NCBI RefSeq assembly: GCF_010092985.1
Contig: NZ_CP048106.1
Span: 2,790,001-2,854,000 of the forward strand
Direction of reading: 5' to 3'
Source: Pontibacter pudoricolor
GTDB lineage: Bacteria > Bacteroidota > Bacteroidia > Cytophagales > Hymenobacteraceae
DNA: 64,000 nucleotides
The stretch's first letter is position 1; every line of letters starts with the position of its first letter. The notes under the pieces are model-generated. The model was given only the letters and a program-made list of their open reading frames with translations. It was not told where the DNA came from and made no database searches. Positions 1-11,778 of this stretch are shown piece after piece. A program made the translations under genes and the position numbers.

Positions 1-47
1 ACAAAAGCAGCCAGTAGTATAAAAGCGGAGAGTATAGCTCGTATCAT
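1..47 (-). CDS. N-terminal fragment of a secreted protein (leaves window)
   Basis: Read on the minus strand, an ATG at 47-45 opens a frame that stays open to the window edge. Its first 15 residues, MIRAILSAFILLAAF, are one basic residue followed by a hydrophobic stretch, as in a Sec signal peptide. Only the start is visible, so no function can be given. The gene is divergent from the dehydrogenase gene at 253, and about 205 bp of intergenic DNA lies between them. Confidence 0.4.
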   Translation of the reverse strand, partial: MIRAILSAFILLAAF

Positions 48-252
48 AGTAAAAATATAATTTGCCTAAGCTGGCACAGACAAAATCTGTTCCATAAACT
101 TATTCAGGCTCTAAAGTATATAAAAAAGTACATATTTAAAGCAGTTTACCGAACTATAGCTTTTGCTGAGACAAGGATAAAGCCGGTATTAATGAAGGGT
201 TTAGTAGCAGAATTTATTAATTTGCCGCTCTTACTACCGCAATTCAGAATAC

Positions 253-1320
253 ATGTATACTTACCGACAATTATTTAATTTTACCCAGGAAATATTTTTA
301 GCCATTGGCTGCCCGCCAAAGGATGCCAAGTTAGCCGCCGAAGTTTTACTGGAAGCTGACCTGCGGGGCGTTGACTCGCATGGTGTAGCCCGACTGAGCG
401 GCTATGTGCGCCTTTGGGAAGCCGGAAGAATAAACCCGACTCCCAACATGCGCATTGTGCACGAAACACCCAGTACAGCCACCGTAGATGGCGATGGCGG
501 CCTGGGATTGGTAATTGCCCCGAAAGCGATGGACATTGCCATTGAGAAAGCCGATAAAGTAGGAACAGGCTGGGTGTCGGTGCGAAACTCCAACCACTTC
601 GGCATTGCCGGCTACCACGCCATGGAAGCGCTGAGTTCGGATATGATAGGCATGGCCATGACAAACGCTAGCCCGCTTGTTGCTCCAACCCACTCAGTAG
701 ACCGTATGCTAGGCACCAACCCGATTGCCGTAGCTGTACCAACTAAAAAACAACCACCGTTTGTAGCCGACTTTGCCACTGCATCAGCAGCCAATGGTAA
801 ACTGGAGATACTGCAGCGTAAAAACAAGAAAGCACCCGTAGGCTGGATTCAGACTGCCGAAGGCGAAGACACCGATAATGCGAATGAACTGAAAGATGGC
901 GGCGCTTTACTCCCACTCGGTTCGGACCTGGTACACGGCAGTCACAAAGGCTATGCACTGGCGGCTATAGTTGATATTTTCTCGGCTGTGCTTTCGGGCG
1001 CCAACTATGGCCCCTGGGTTCCGCCATTTGTTTCATTTCTTAATCCACCTGCCGATCCAGTTGGGAAAGGAATCGGCCACTTTTTAGGAGCCATGCGCAT
1101 TGATGCCTTCAGGCCGGCTGATGAGTTTAAAGACAACATGGACCGATGGATAGAAACCTTCAGAGCTGCCAAAACCAAGAAAGGTGAAAAAGCAGTGTTG
1201 ATCCCCGGCGACCCTGAACGCGAAATGACGGAAATCCGCCTGAAAGAAGGAATTCCGTTGCTCGAACCTGTGGCTGAAGACCTTGAAAAGCTGGGCAAAA
1301 AGTTCGGTATTAAGTTCTAA
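253..1320 (+). CDS. Ldh family (LDH2/malate-type) oxidoreductase
   Basis: NAD(P)H-dependent dehydrogenase of the malate/L-lactate/ureidoglycolate/2,3-diketogulonate family (Ldh2, YlbC/YiaK fold), 355 aa, which is the usual family length. Seen directly: RGVDSHGVARL at residues 38-48, whose His43 corresponds to the general acid/base His of YiaK-type enzymes; the DFATASAANGK segment; and GSHKGYALA in the nucleotide-binding half. The substrate cannot be decided from sequence; malate, lactate and a sugar-derived 2-keto acid are all possible. The gene stands alone, followed by a strong hairpin that it shares with convergent hscA. No close match to the -7 promoter box was found upstream. Confidence 0.85.
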   Translation: MYTYRQLFNFTQEIFLAIGCPPKDAKLAAEVLLEADLRGVDSHGVARLSGYVRLWEAGRINPTPNMRIVHETPSTATVDGDGGLGLVIAPKAMDIAIEKADKVGTGWVSVRNSNHFGIAGYHAMEALSSDMIGMAMTNASPLVAPTHSVDRMLGTNPIAVAVPTKKQPPFVADFATASAANGKLEILQRKNKKAPVGWIQTAEGEDTDNANELKDGGALLPLGSDLVHGSHKGYALAAIVDIFSAVLSGANYGPWVPPFVSFLNPPADPVGKGIGHFLGAMRIDAFRPADEFKDNMDRWIETFRAAKTKKGEKAVLIPGDPEREMTEIRLKEGIPLLEPVAEDLEKLGKKFGIKF

Positions 1321-1339
1321 ACTATAAGATCAACTACAA

Positions 1340-1386
1340 AACGAGAGCGCCGGCAACTATAAGTTGTCGGCGCTCTCGTTTTTTCA
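1340..1386. terminator. Bidirectional terminator between dehydrogenase and hscA
   Basis: A 15-bp stem (GAGAGCGCCGGCAAC paired with GTTGTCGGCGCTCTC, one G-T wobble) has a 5-nt loop and is followed by a T6 run on the plus strand. An A-run precedes it, so it can also act on the minus strand. It lies between convergent genes. Confidence 0.85.
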
Positions 1387-1394
1387 GGAATGAT

Positions 1395-1427
1395 TAACAC
1401 ATCCCTACCTCTCTCAAGAGGGGAATT
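1395..1427. repeat. Dispersed CCCCTC/GAGGGG hairpin repeat, copy 1 (degenerate)
   Basis: The segment 'ccctacctctctcaagagg' followed by 'ggaatt' is a diverged copy of an element seen again at 58238-58270 and 61845-61876. The consensus is roughly ACCCACCYCTACCCCTCCC-RAGAGGGGAATY, which can fold as a short CCCCTC...GAGGGG hairpin. It lies between the terminator and the end of hscA. Confidence 0.6.
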
Positions 1428-1436
1428 AAAAATTAC

Positions 1437-3299
1437 TCACTCTATCTTTTTACCGGCCATGGCCTGCTTAATAGAAATCTGCATAACACGCTCTGCAAAC
1501 GGGCTGGTTTGTTCTTCCAGCGTATCTACTGCTGCCAGAATAGCATCCTTGTCTCCACCAGGCAGTACGTCTTTCAGATTTTGCACATTGGTTCTGGTAA
1601 GCTCCACTTCTTCAGCAGTCAGGTGTTGGCCGTTCTTTTCAACAAAGCGCTCTACCTGGTAGATCATCTGCTCGGCAGTAGTACGGGCTTCTATCACCAT
1701 TCGGGTATTCACGTCTTCGCGGGCGTGCGTAATAGAATCCATCAGCATTTGTTCTACCTGCTCATCTGTCAGGCCGTACTGTGGCTTTACTTCCACTTCC
1801 TGGCGCACACCGGAACGCAACTCAATGGCTTCTACTTTCAGGATACCATCGGCATTAAGTATAAAGTTAACATCTACCTTCGGGAAACCAGCTGGCATAG
1901 CTGGTATACCTTTCAGGTCGAACTCGGCCAGCTTACGGTTTTCTTTCACAAGGTCACGCTCTCCCTGGTACACCGATATCTTCATGTTCACTTGCCCGTC
2001 TACTGAAGTAGTATACTGTCGGCCTGCTTTGGTTGGTATCTTAGAGTTTCTAGGAATGATTGAGTCCATCAGACCACCCATCGTTTCGATACCTAAGGTA
2101 AGCGGCGTTACATCCAGCAGCAGAATATCTTTACGGTTACCAGCCAGAATATCGGCTTGTATGGCTGCTCCAAGCGATACTACTTCATCCGGGTTAAGCG
2201 TGTTGTTGGCTTGTTTACCAAAAAAGTCAGAAACAGCATCGTACACCATGGGCACACGCGTAGAACCACCAACCATGATCACGGCATCTATCTGCTCGGG
2301 CTGTAGTTTGGCATCTGCCATGGCCATGCGGCAACTTTCTATAGTTCGGGCTACAGTTGGAGCAATTAGTGTTTCAAACGTATGGCGCTCTAAATGGCAA
2401 TCAATAGTTCCGTTTATAGTTCCGGTAAACACTGGCTGAGAGCTCAGCACCTTCTTCGCTTCTTCGGCTTTTAAACGAAGTTCCTGTTGCAGGTTCTTAT
2501 CCTCATTCACCGTATCGGCAATCAGCTGGTTTTGCTGTATCCAGTGGTTGATGATCGCTCTGTCAAAGTCATCGCCTCCCAAATAGGTATCGCCGTTGGT
2601 AGAGAGCACTTCAAAAATACCCTGGTGTATGCTCAGGATAGAGATATCAAATGTACCACCACCTAAATCGTAGACTGCAACGGTTTTCTCTTCGTTCGGG
2701 TCAATACCGATACCATAAGCTAGTGCCGCCGCAGTAGGTTCGTTAACTATACGCAACACTTCCAGACCGGCCAGTTTACCGGCGTCGCGGGTTGCCTGGC
2801 GCTGTGAGTCGTTAAAGTAAGCCGGTACCGTAATTACCGCACGGTTAACTGGTGTTTTAAGCGAGTGTTCAGCGCGCTCACGCAGTTCCTTCAGTATCTC
2901 TGCCGATAGCTCAATGGGCGAATAGAATTTATCTCCTACTCGTATCTTCACTAAACCTTCGCTGTCGTCATCAATTATCTTGTAACCAAAGTAGTCTTTG
3001 TGCTCGCCAACATCTTTATACGACTTGCCCAGCAGGCGCTTAACAGAGTAAATAGTATTTGCCGGATCGGTGGTCAGGTAGTCTCTTGCTTCGGTACCAA
3101 CTATAGTTTCGCCGGTTTTGGTAAAATGCACCACAGACGGCACAATCGTTCCGCGGCCCTGGTCATTAATAGCGATGGGTGTTTTATCTTCAGGATGGAT
3201 GTAGGCCACCAGGCTGTTGGTTGTGCCCAAATCTATACCTACTATAACTTCTTCCTGCTGAATAGAGCCGGTAGAGAGGTTTATTGCAACTTTTGCCAT
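1437..3299 (-). CDS. hscA: Fe-S cluster assembly chaperone HscA (Hsp70 family)
   Basis: Specialised Hsp70 that helps transfer Fe-S clusters from the IscU scaffold; cytoplasmic ATPase. The start chosen gives 620 aa, close to E. coli HscA (616), and removes nine unlikely residues from an upstream in-frame ATG. Seen: phosphate-1 motif GIDLGTTNS (residues 21-29), the HscA-like DPANTIYSVKRLLGKS, VYDLGGGTFDISIL, and VIMVGGSTRVPMV, then a substrate-binding domain. It lacks the G/F-rich EEVD-like tail of housekeeping DnaK. No iscU, hscB or fdx is adjacent, so the gene is uncoupled from the classic isc operon. A TAACTTTG promoter box lies about 50 bp upstream. Housekeeping DnaK is the alternative but fits less well. 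Confidence 0.88.
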   Translation of the reverse strand: MAKVAINLSTGSIQQEEVIVGIDLGTTNSLVAYIHPEDKTPIAINDQGRGTIVPSVVHFTKTGETIVGTEARDYLTTDPANTIYSVKRLLGKSYKDVGEHKDYFGYKIIDDDSEGLVKIRVGDKFYSPIELSAEILKELRERAEHSLKTPVNRAVITVPAYFNDSQRQATRDAGKLAGLEVLRIVNEPTAAALAYGIGIDPNEEKTVAVYDLGGGTFDISILSIHQGIFEVLSTNGDTYLGGDDFDRAIINHWIQQNQLIADTVNEDKNLQQELRLKAEEAKKVLSSQPVFTGTINGTIDCHLERHTFETLIAPTVARTIESCRMAMADAKLQPEQIDAVIMVGGSTRVPMVYDAVSDFFGKQANNTLNPDEVVSLGAAIQADILAGNRKDILLLDVTPLTLGIETMGGLMDSIIPRNSKIPTKAGRQYTTSVDGQVNMKISVYQGERDLVKENRKLAEFDLKGIPAMPAGFPKVDVNFILNADGILKVEAIELRSGVRQEVEVKPQYGLTDEQVEQMLMDSITHAREDVNTRMVIEARTTAEQMIYQVERFVEKNGQHLTAEEVELTRTNVQNLKDVLPGGDKDAILAAVDTLEEQTSPFAERVMQISIKQAMAGKKIE

Positions 3300-3350
3300 A
3301 GTATCTATACTTAGGTGAGGCCGCAAGCTTATAGTTGCAGCTCAATGGCA

Positions 3351-3358
3351 CAAAGTTA
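3351..3358 (-). promoter_or_regulatory. Probable -7 box of hscA promoter
   Basis: On the minus strand the sequence is TAACTTTG, a match to the Bacteroidota -7 consensus TAnnTTTG, about 52 bp before the hscA start. No good -33 TTTG is seen at the expected distance. Confidence 0.5.
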
Positions 3359-3435
3359 CGAATTATTTAGGCAGGGATTAAGTGATATGTGGTTATTGCG
3401 GTCTATAGTTTAAGACAAGCTCTAAACTATAGAAA

Positions 3436-3735
3436 CTACTTTTCTTCCTTCGTAACTATAATAAAGACATCCTCATTCGGGCGCTTCATCAGGTATTTTT
3501 CGCGGGCGTACTTTTCCAATAGATCGGCATTTCCCATCAGGGCTTTGCGGTCTTTCTCCACTTCTTCCATTTTCTCCATGTAATCTTCTTTCACAGCTTC
3601 CAGGTCGCTTAGCTGTTTGCTCATCTGGTACTGTGTAACAAAGTCGTTAGAGTCGAAAAAGAGCATCCATACCACAAACAGGGCGGTTGTGATAAAATAA
3701 AAGCTACGGAAGAATTTGGGGATGCGCTTGATCAT
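3436..3735 (-). CDS. Septum formation initiator family protein (FtsB/DivIC-like)
   Basis: Small bitopic membrane protein of the divisome. 99 aa: short basic cytoplasmic N-terminus (KRIPKFFR), one transmembrane helix at about residues 11-28 (SFYFITTALFVVWMLFF), then a charged heptad-like coiled coil (about 35-70), then the conserved YAREKYLMKRPNEDVFIIV segment typical of FtsB/DivIC proteins. Family members bridge FtsL and FtsQ/DivIB and help activate septal wall synthesis. It follows eno on the same strand, but a hairpin lies between, so it may have its own promoter or depend on readthrough. The assignment to FtsB or DivIC cannot be separated from sequence alone. Confidence 0.85.
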   Translation of the reverse strand: MIKRIPKFFRSFYFITTALFVVWMLFFDSNDFVTQYQMSKQLSDLEAVKEDYMEKMEEVEKDRKALMGNADLLEKYAREKYLMKRPNEDVFIIVTKEEK

Positions 3736-3764
3736 AGGAACACGAGGGCTAAAAGTACTTACAC

Positions 3765-3802
3765 AAAATAAGGCTGTGGATCATATAACCCACAGCCTTA
3801 GA
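3765..3802 (-). terminator. Terminator after eno
   Basis: The 10-bp stem AAGGCTGTGG / CCACAGCCTT lies just downstream of the eno stop codon. On the minus strand it is followed by TATTTTGTGT, a moderately U-rich tail. Confidence 0.75.
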
Positions 3803-3827
3803 GATAAATATTTTTAAATATTGGATT

Positions 3828-6240
<2,413 letters not shown>

Positions 6241-6261
6241 CTTAAGATTTTTACAAAAATA

Positions 6262-6296
6262 AAAAAGGGACACGACTTACGTCATGTCCCTTTAAA
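6262..6296 (-). terminator. Terminator at end of the S10/spc/alpha block
   Basis: Hairpin AAGGGACA(C/T)GAC...GT(C)ATGTCCCTT, followed on the minus strand by a T6 run (A6 at 6261-6266). It closes the long ribosomal-protein unit just after rplQ. Confidence 0.85.
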
Positions 6297-6314
6297 ATAT
6301 TTCAAAGAATCAGC

Positions 6315-6821
6315 TTATTCAGCATCTTTTGACTCTTCTGCAGTTGCATCAGTTTCAGCTGCTTTAGTAGCTTCAGCAGCACCTTCAGCTTTCTTCTTAG
6401 CACCACCAGCACGACGACGTGTTTTCTTCGCACCTGCTGCACCAGTTGATGCTAGCATATCCTCGTTGTAATCTACAAGCTCGATAACACACATTTCTGC
6501 GTTGTCACCAAGACGAAGACCTGTTTTAAGGATACGCGTGTAACCACCTGGTCTGTTAGCGATCTTTGCTGATACTTCATCAAAAAGCTCCTTCACAGCT
6601 TCCTTCTCCTGAAGGTAAGCAAATACAGTTCTTCTTGAATGTGTAGTATCGTTCTTAGATTTTGTAAGAAGAGGCTCAACATACTTACGCAATGCTTTAG
6701 CCTTAGCTACTGTAGTAGAAAGACGCTTGTGCAGGATAAGGGAAGCAGCCATGTTTGACAGCATCGCCTTACGGTGAGCAGCAGTTCTTCCTAAATGATT
6801 AATTTTTTTACCGTGTCTCAT
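6315..6821 (-). CDS. rplQ: 50S ribosomal protein L17
   Basis: L17 sits near the polypeptide exit tunnel of the 50S subunit. 168 aa, against about 116-130 in many bacteria. Residues 1 to about 125 form the normal fold ([20 protein letters not shown] at the start, PGGYTRIL near 90). The last 40 or so are an added low-complexity tail rich in Ala, Lys, Thr and Glu; such tails are usual in Bacteroidota L17. Last gene of the unit, after rpoA. Confidence 0.97.
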   Translation of the reverse strand: MRHGKKINHLGRTAAHRKAMLSNMAASLILHKRLSTTVAKAKALRKYVEPLLTKSKNDTTHSRRTVFAYLQEKEAVKELFDEVSAKIANRPGGYTRILKTGLRLGDNAEMCVIELVDYNEDMLASTGAAGAKKTRRRAGGAKKKAEGAAEATKAAETDATAEESKDAE

Positions 6822-6889
6822 TATTTTGAATTGTGCACGGGCATACCGTCGATCAACCTATATGGGATCGGGAATTATGCCGTAAGTTA

Positions 6890-7882
6890 TTATTCTTCTT
6901 CTAATTTATATTTAGAAAGATCCATCCCGAAGGTCAGCCCTTTCTCCTGAACCAGATTCTCTAGCTCAGTAAGCGATTTCTTACCAAAGTTACGGAATTT
7001 CATCATGTCAGAGATATCCAGTTGTACCAGATCTCCAAGTGTTCTGATATCCGCAGCCTTTAAGCAGTTGTAAGCTCTAACTGATAGATCCATATCCTGA
7101 AGTGGAGTCTTCAGAACTTTGCGCATATGCAGCAGTTCTTCGTCAACAACTTCTTCTTCTTCTGGCTTAGCAGTTTCGAAGGTCATGGTATTATCAGAGA
7201 AAAGCATAAAGTGCTGAATTAGTATATTCGCAGCTCCTTTAAGAGCATCTTCCGGATGTATAGATCCGTCAGTCTGAATATCTAACAGAAGCTTTTCGTA
7301 GTCAGTCTTTTGCTCAACACGTGTATTTTCAACACTAAACTTCACGTTTTTAATTGGCGTAAAGATTGAGTCTATTGAAATAAGACCGAAAACCTGGTCA
7401 GCAGCCGGCTTATTCTCATCGGCAGGTACGTACCCACGGCCCTTCTGAATGGTAAGCTCAACTTCTAATGAAAGATTCTTATCCAGGTTGCAAATCACCA
7501 GCTCAGGGTTTAATACTTCAAAGCTTGAAGTAAATTTGCTGATATCGCCGGCAAAGAAAGTATCTGCACCATTGATTGTTACTGTGATCTTATCGTCGAT
7601 AACTTCGCTGATCTTCTTGAAGCGAACCATTTTAAGGTTCAGGATGATGTCAGAAACATCCTGCACCACACCTTCAACTGATGAAAACTCGTGCAGTACA
7701 CCAGGAATGCGAACGCTAGTAATAGCATAACCTTCCAGAGAAGAAAGCAAAATTCTGCGTAGCGCATTACCGATGGTTACACCGTAACCTTTTTCAAGCG
7801 GCTTGAATTCAAATAAACCATGAAAGTCGTCGGCTTTTTCCATTACAACTTTCTCTGGCATTTGAAATGCTAATATTGACAT
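6890..7882 (-). CDS. rpoA: RNA polymerase alpha subunit
   Basis: Scaffold subunit for RNA polymerase assembly; its C-terminal domain contacts UP elements and activators. 330 aa from the ATG at 7882 (E. coli 329). The further in-frame start at 7939 would run into rpsD and add 19 unconserved residues. Seen: [20 protein letters not shown] in the N-terminal dimerisation domain, an acidic linker (EEEEVVDEE), and an alpha-CTD with [10 protein letters not shown] and [12 protein letters not shown], which keeps the Arg and GKKS DNA-contact residues. It lies between rpsD and rplQ as in the classical alpha operon. Confidence 0.98.
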   Translation of the reverse strand: MSILAFQMPEKVVMEKADDFHGLFEFKPLEKGYGVTIGNALRRILLSSLEGYAITSVRIPGVLHEFSSVEGVVQDVSDIILNLKMVRFKKISEVIDDKITVTINGADTFFAGDISKFTSSFEVLNPELVICNLDKNLSLEVELTIQKGRGYVPADENKPAADQVFGLISIDSIFTPIKNVKFSVENTRVEQKTDYEKLLLDIQTDGSIHPEDALKGAANILIQHFMLFSDNTMTFETAKPEEEEVVDEELLHMRKVLKTPLQDMDLSVRAYNCLKAADIRTLGDLVQLDISDMMKFRNFGKKSLTELENLVQEKGLTFGMDLSKYKLEEE

Positions 7883-7919
7883 ACTTGCAGTGTTAAAGGT
7901 TAAAAATTGATTATGTTGC

Positions 7920-8525
7920 TTACTTAGAGTAAAGCTCAACGATTAGCTGTTCCTGAATTTTCTCAGGTATCTGGTCGCGCTGTGGCACAGCTATAAACTT
8001 GCCAGCCATTTCACTACCATCCCACTCTAACCATCCGAAAGCTCTGGCATTACGAACAGTCAGGCTGTTTGTAATAGCTTCCAAAGATTTGGACTTCTCT
8101 CTAACCGCTACAACGTCACCAACTTTTAAGCTATATGAAGGTATGTTAACGATATTACCATTAACCGTAATGTGCTTGTGAAGCACTAACTGGCGTGCTG
8201 CTCTTCTTGTTGGAGCAACGCCAAGACGGTAAACAGTGTTATCCAATCTTGATTCAAGTAGGCTTAGTAACTCTTCACCTGTAACACCACTCTTACGAGC
8301 TGCTTTCTCGAACAGATTAGCAAATTGCTTCTCCAGCAAACCGTAAATAAACTTAGCCTTCTGCTTCTCAGTCAGCTGAATAGAATATTCAGATTGCTTT
8401 TTACGACGACCACGGCCGTGCATCCCTGGAGGATATGCTTTCTTTTTTAATGCTTTGCTTGGGCCGAAAATCTCTTCGTTAAACTTTCTTGAGATTTTGC
8501 TTTTTGGACCAGTATATCTTGCCAT
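7920..8525 (-). CDS. rpsD: 30S ribosomal protein S4
   Basis: Primary 16S rRNA binder that starts assembly of the 30S body and is a translational repressor of the alpha operon in E. coli. 201 aa. Seen: [16 protein letters not shown]-terminus and the S4 RNA-binding domain [34 protein letters not shown]. The N-terminal zinc-type cysteines found in some S4 proteins are absent. Between rpsK and rpoA. Confidence 0.98.
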   Translation of the reverse strand: MARYTGPKSKISRKFNEEIFGPSKALKKKAYPPGMHGRGRRKKQSEYSIQLTEKQKAKFIYGLLEKQFANLFEKAARKSGVTGEELLSLLESRLDNTVYRLGVAPTRRAARQLVLHKHITVNGNIVNIPSYSLKVGDVVAVREKSKSLEAITNSLTVRNARAFGWLEWDGSEMAGKFIAVPQRDQIPEKIQEQLIVELYSK

Positions 8526-8547
8526 TTTATTTAATCTACTTTAAAAA

Positions 8548-8940
8548 TTAAACTCTTCTGCGTTTAGGAGGACGACATCCGTTGTGTGGTAGAGGAGTAA
8601 CATCCTTAATAGTTGTTACTTCGATACCTGAATTTTGCACAGTACGGATAGCGGACTCTCTACCTGCGCCAGGACCTTTAACAAAAACTTCAGCTTTACG
8701 CATACCCAGGTCATAAGCAACCTTTGCGCAATCTGAAGCTGCCATCTGTGCAGCGTAAGGAGTGTTCTTTTTAGAACCTTTAAAACCCATTTTACCAGCA
8801 GAAGCCCAAGATATTACTTGACCTGCATTGTTGGTTACTGAGATAATAATATTATTGAAAGAAGCTTTAATGTGTACTTGGCCAGTTGCTTCTACAACTA
8901 CGACACGCTTTTTAGCTTTATCTTTTCTTTTCTGAGCCAT
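8548..8940 (-). CDS. rpsK: 30S ribosomal protein S11
   Basis: S11 lies on the 30S platform near the mRNA exit and the Shine-Dalgarno helix. 130 aa from the ATG at 8940; two codons upstream is an in-frame TTG that is a less likely start. Seen: [36 protein letters not shown] and a C-terminal [13 protein letters not shown]. Follows rpsM by 10 bp. Confidence 0.98.
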   Translation of the reverse strand: MAQKRKDKAKKRVVVVEATGQVHIKASFNNIIISVTNNAGQVISWASAGKMGFKGSKKNTPYAAQMAASDCAKVAYDLGMRKAEVFVKGPGAGRESAIRTVQNSGIEVTTIKDVTPLPHNGCRPPKRRRV

Positions 8941-8950
8941 GATCAATTAA

Positions 8951-9328
8951 TTATTTAGAAGCTTTCTTCTTGTTTGCAACTGTCTTACGCTTACCTTTTC
9001 TCGTACGAGAGTTATTTTTGGTACGCTGTCCACGAACTGGTAGACCTTTACGGTGTCTTAAACCACGGTAGCAACCGATATCAAGAAGACGCTTAATGTG
9101 CAACTGAACTTCAGATCTTAAAACACCTTCAGTCTTGTGCTCAGAAGCAATAATATTTCTGATCTCATTGGACTCATCTTCAGTCCAGTCTTTCACCTTT
9201 TTGTCAAGATCCACCCCGGCTTTGGTTAAGATAGATTTTGAAAGATTGCGGCCTATACCAAAGATATAGGTTAAAGCGATCTCTCCTCTTTTGTTATCCG
9301 GAATATCTACTCCTGCTATTCTTGCCAT
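8951..9328 (-). CDS. rpsM: 30S ribosomal protein S13
   Basis: Head protein of the 30S subunit that forms bridges to the 50S subunit and contacts P-site tRNA. 125 aa. Seen: [26 protein letters not shown], a helix-two-turn-helix region, the [23 protein letters not shown] block and a lysine-rich tail. Directly after rpmJ and before rpsK. Confidence 0.98.
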   Translation of the reverse strand: MARIAGVDIPDNKRGEIALTYIFGIGRNLSKSILTKAGVDLDKKVKDWTEDESNEIRNIIASEHKTEGVLRSEVQLHIKRLLDIGCYRGLRHRKGLPVRGQRTKNNSRTRKGKRKTVANKKKASK

Positions 9329-9338
9329 ACTTATTTAA

Positions 9339-9455
9339 TTATCCTTGTCTTTGTTTATATCTTGGATTCTTTTTGTTGATTACATAAAGCTTTCCATTGC
9401 GGCGGATAACCTTGCAATCCACACTTCTCTTTTTAACTGATGCTTTAACTTTCAT
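9339..9455 (-). CDS. rpmJ: 50S ribosomal protein L36, zinc-free (C-) form
   Basis: 38-aa ribosomal protein beginning [15 protein letters not shown] and ending [11 protein letters not shown]. Of the four zinc ligands of the canonical C+ form (Cys11, Cys14, Cys27, His33) only Cys14 remains, so this copy cannot hold zinc as the C+ form does. This is the usual Bacteroidota form. It lies between infA and rpsM, the conserved position. Confidence 0.95.
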   Translation of the reverse strand: MKVKASVKKRSVDCKVIRRNGKLYVINKKNPRYKQRQG

Positions 9456-9460
9456 TGTAT

Positions 9461-9679
9461 TTATTTATATCGATAAACAATCCGACCTTTTGTTAAATCA
9501 TAAGGAGACATCTCCAGCTTCACTTTATCTCCCGGAAGGATCTTAATGTAATTCATTCTCATCTTTCCAGAGATGTGAGCAATTAACTGATGCCCGTTTT
9601 CAAGTTCAACACGAAACATAGCATTTGATAATGCTTCTACAATTGTCCCGTCCTGTTCTATAGATGACTGCTTGGCCAT
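9461..9679 (-). CDS. infA: Translation initiation factor IF-1
   Basis: Small OB-fold protein that binds the ribosomal A site during initiation. 72 aa, standard length. Seen: [30 protein letters not shown] and the [22 protein letters not shown] end. One base after map and five bases before rpmJ; this secY-map-infA-rpmJ order is the common one. Confidence 0.98.
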   Translation of the reverse strand: MAKQSSIEQDGTIVEALSNAMFRVELENGHQLIAHISGKMRMNYIKILPGDKVKLEMSPYDLTKGRIVYRYK

Positions 9680-10453
9680 TTATAAGTTTTTAGCTTTTTC
9701 TATATAATCAAAAGTAGTTAATACTTCTGCTTTACCTTTTCTTATTACTACCGTATGCTCAAAATGAGCTGAAGGTTTTTTATCTCTTGTTCTTATAGTC
9801 CAACCATCTTCCTCCTGAACAACATTTCTTGTTCCCAGATTCACCATTGGCTCAATTGCAAGGACAAGACCTTCCTGTAGTTTAATTCCCTGCCCCTTCT
9901 TTCCATAATTCGGAACTTCAGGAGCTTCATGTAAATTCCGGCCAACTCCGTGTCCGACTAACTCTCTCACTACACTGAAACCGTTTGCTTCAGCATGCTG
10001 CTGTATAGCATGGCTAATGTCACCTAGCCTGTTACCAACTATAGCTTTATCAATTCCTTTTTGCAGACTTTCCTTTGTAACCTCAAGAAGTTTTTTTACC
10101 TCTTCGGAAACATTGCCGACAGCATGTGTGTAAGCGGAGTCACTATGGAACCCTTTATAAAAAACACCAGCGTCAACTGAAATAATATCTCCGTCTCTTA
10201 ATTGGTGCTTTCCTGGAAAACCATGAACAACTACAGCATTAGGTGAAATACATAAACTATAAGGGAAACCATTATAGTTCAAAAAAGAAGGTTGTGCTCC
10301 GTGGTCTTTTATAAACTCTTCCGCTCTTTTATCAAGCTCCGCGGTTGTAATACCCTCTTTTATAATAGAAGCTATTTCGCCATGGGCTTTGCCTAATATC
10401 AAAGCACCTTGACGAATTAGCTCAATTTCTTCTTCAGTTTTGTAAAAAATCAT
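9680..10453 (-). CDS. map: Type I methionine aminopeptidase
   Basis: Removes the initiator methionine from new proteins; dimetal enzyme. 257 aa, the usual length for the short bacterial form. Seen: substrate-side His in YNGFPYSLCISPNAVVVHG, first metal Asp in ISVDAGVFYKGFHSDSA, VGHGVGRNLHE, and metal Glu residues in LAIEPMVNLG and HFEHTVVI. Within the secY-map-infA cluster. Confidence 0.97.
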   Translation of the reverse strand: MIFYKTEEEIELIRQGALILGKAHGEIASIIKEGITTAELDKRAEEFIKDHGAQPSFLNYNGFPYSLCISPNAVVVHGFPGKHQLRDGDIISVDAGVFYKGFHSDSAYTHAVGNVSEEVKKLLEVTKESLQKGIDKAIVGNRLGDISHAIQQHAEANGFSVVRELVGHGVGRNLHEAPEVPNYGKKGQGIKLQEGLVLAIEPMVNLGTRNVVQEEDGWTIRTRDKKPSAHFEHTVVIRKGKAEVLTTFDYIEKAKNL

Positions 10454-10456
10454 TTA

Positions 10457-11773
10457 TTAAGATACCATCGCTATATTCTCAGTCCTGCCTCTTAGTTTGC
10501 CTGACTTCATCATGCCATCATAATGGCGCATCAGCAGGTAACTTTCAATTTGTTGAAGAGTGTCGAGAACAACACCAACCATAATAATAAGAGAAGTACC
10601 ACCGAAAAACTGAGAGAACTCTCTTGTTATCCCAAACAACATTGCAATTGCAGGAAAGATCGCTACTAGCGCTAGATAAATAGCACCTGGCAGAGTAATT
10701 CTAGTTAAAATAGCATCGATATATTCTGAAGTAGCACGGCCTGGCTTAACACCTGGTATAAACCCACCACTTCTTTTTAAATCATCCGCTATCCTGTTAG
10801 GATCTACGCTGATAGCAGTATAGAAATAAGTAAATACTAAAATTAGTAAACCAAAAACTAAATTATACTGCCAAGACGTAAAGTCAGAAAAAGTAGATCC
10901 AATATAATTCGCAGTCTCACTTGTATCAGCCCACATTCCAGCTATCATAGATGGCAGGAACATTAAAGACTGAGCAAAGATGATAGGCATAACACCTGCT
11001 GCATTCACCTTTAGAGGTATAAACTGGCGCTGACCGCTATATAAAGAATTGCCGCCAACCTGCTTAGCATATTGTACAGGTATCCTTCTGATAGCTTGAG
11101 TCAGCATTATCACAGACATTACAACAAAGAACAAAACTCCTAATTCAAACAGGAATAACAGAGCGCCATTAAGTTGCTTTGACAAAAATTCTGCAGCTAT
11201 TGCTCCAGGGAATCTTGATACGATACCGATCATGATAAGCATGGATATACCATTACCTATCCCTTTATCAGTTATTTTTTCACCTAACCACATACAGAAG
11301 ATTGTACCCGCTGTGAGTACGATCATTGATGTGATGGTAAATAATGTTGTGTTAATTGCTATTGCCTCACTATTTATAGTGGCAACGAAGCCTACCGCCT
11401 GTGCCAAGGTAATAACAATGGTAAGAACTCGGGTAATCTGGTTGATTTTCTTTCGACCAGATTCACCCTCCTTCTGCATTTTTTGAAAATAAGGAACAGC
11501 GATAGTTAACAGCTGTAATACGATCGAAGCCGATATATATGGCATTATACCTAATGCAAAGATGGATGCATTACTAAATGCACCACCTAAAAAAGTATCT
11601 AACAACCCGAATAAACCGGCCGTATTAGCTTTTAATTGATTAGGATCAACACCAGGAAGAACAACATAAGAACCAAGTCTGAATATTGCTATAAAACCGA
11701 TTGTATTGAGTATTCTAACTCGTAGATCATCAATAGCAAATATGTTCTTTATTGTTGTTAAAAACTTCTTCAT
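10457..11773 (-). CDS. secY: Preprotein translocase subunit SecY
   Basis: Channel-forming subunit of the Sec translocon in the inner membrane. 438 aa with ten predicted hydrophobic helices. Seen: RILNTIGFIAIFRLGSYVVLPGVDP at helix 1, the plug region GGAFSNASIFALGIMPYISASI, QMKEGESGRKKINQ-like cytoplasmic loop, and the C-terminal LMRHYDGMMKSGKLRGR loop. It follows rplO, as in the spc operon. Its partner SecE is encoded at 35.7-35.9 kb in this window. Confidence 0.98.
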   Translation of the reverse strand: MKKFLTTIKNIFAIDDLRVRILNTIGFIAIFRLGSYVVLPGVDPNQLKANTAGLFGLLDTFLGGAFSNASIFALGIMPYISASIVLQLLTIAVPYFQKMQKEGESGRKKINQITRVLTIVITLAQAVGFVATINSEAIAINTTLFTITSMIVLTAGTIFCMWLGEKITDKGIGNGISMLIMIGIVSRFPGAIAAEFLSKQLNGALLFLFELGVLFFVVMSVIMLTQAIRRIPVQYAKQVGGNSLYSGQRQFIPLKVNAAGVMPIIFAQSLMFLPSMIAGMWADTSETANYIGSTFSDFTSWQYNLVFGLLILVFTYFYTAISVDPNRIADDLKRSGGFIPGVKPGRATSEYIDAILTRITLPGAIYLALVAIFPAIAMLFGITREFSQFFGGTSLIIMVGVVLDTLQQIESYLLMRHYDGMMKSGKLRGRTENIAMVS

Positions 11774-11778
11774 ACCTA

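Noticed and set aside
1390..2439. Plus-strand frames inside hscA
   Set aside because: They are shadows of a strongly conserved Hsp70 coding sequence on the minus strand.
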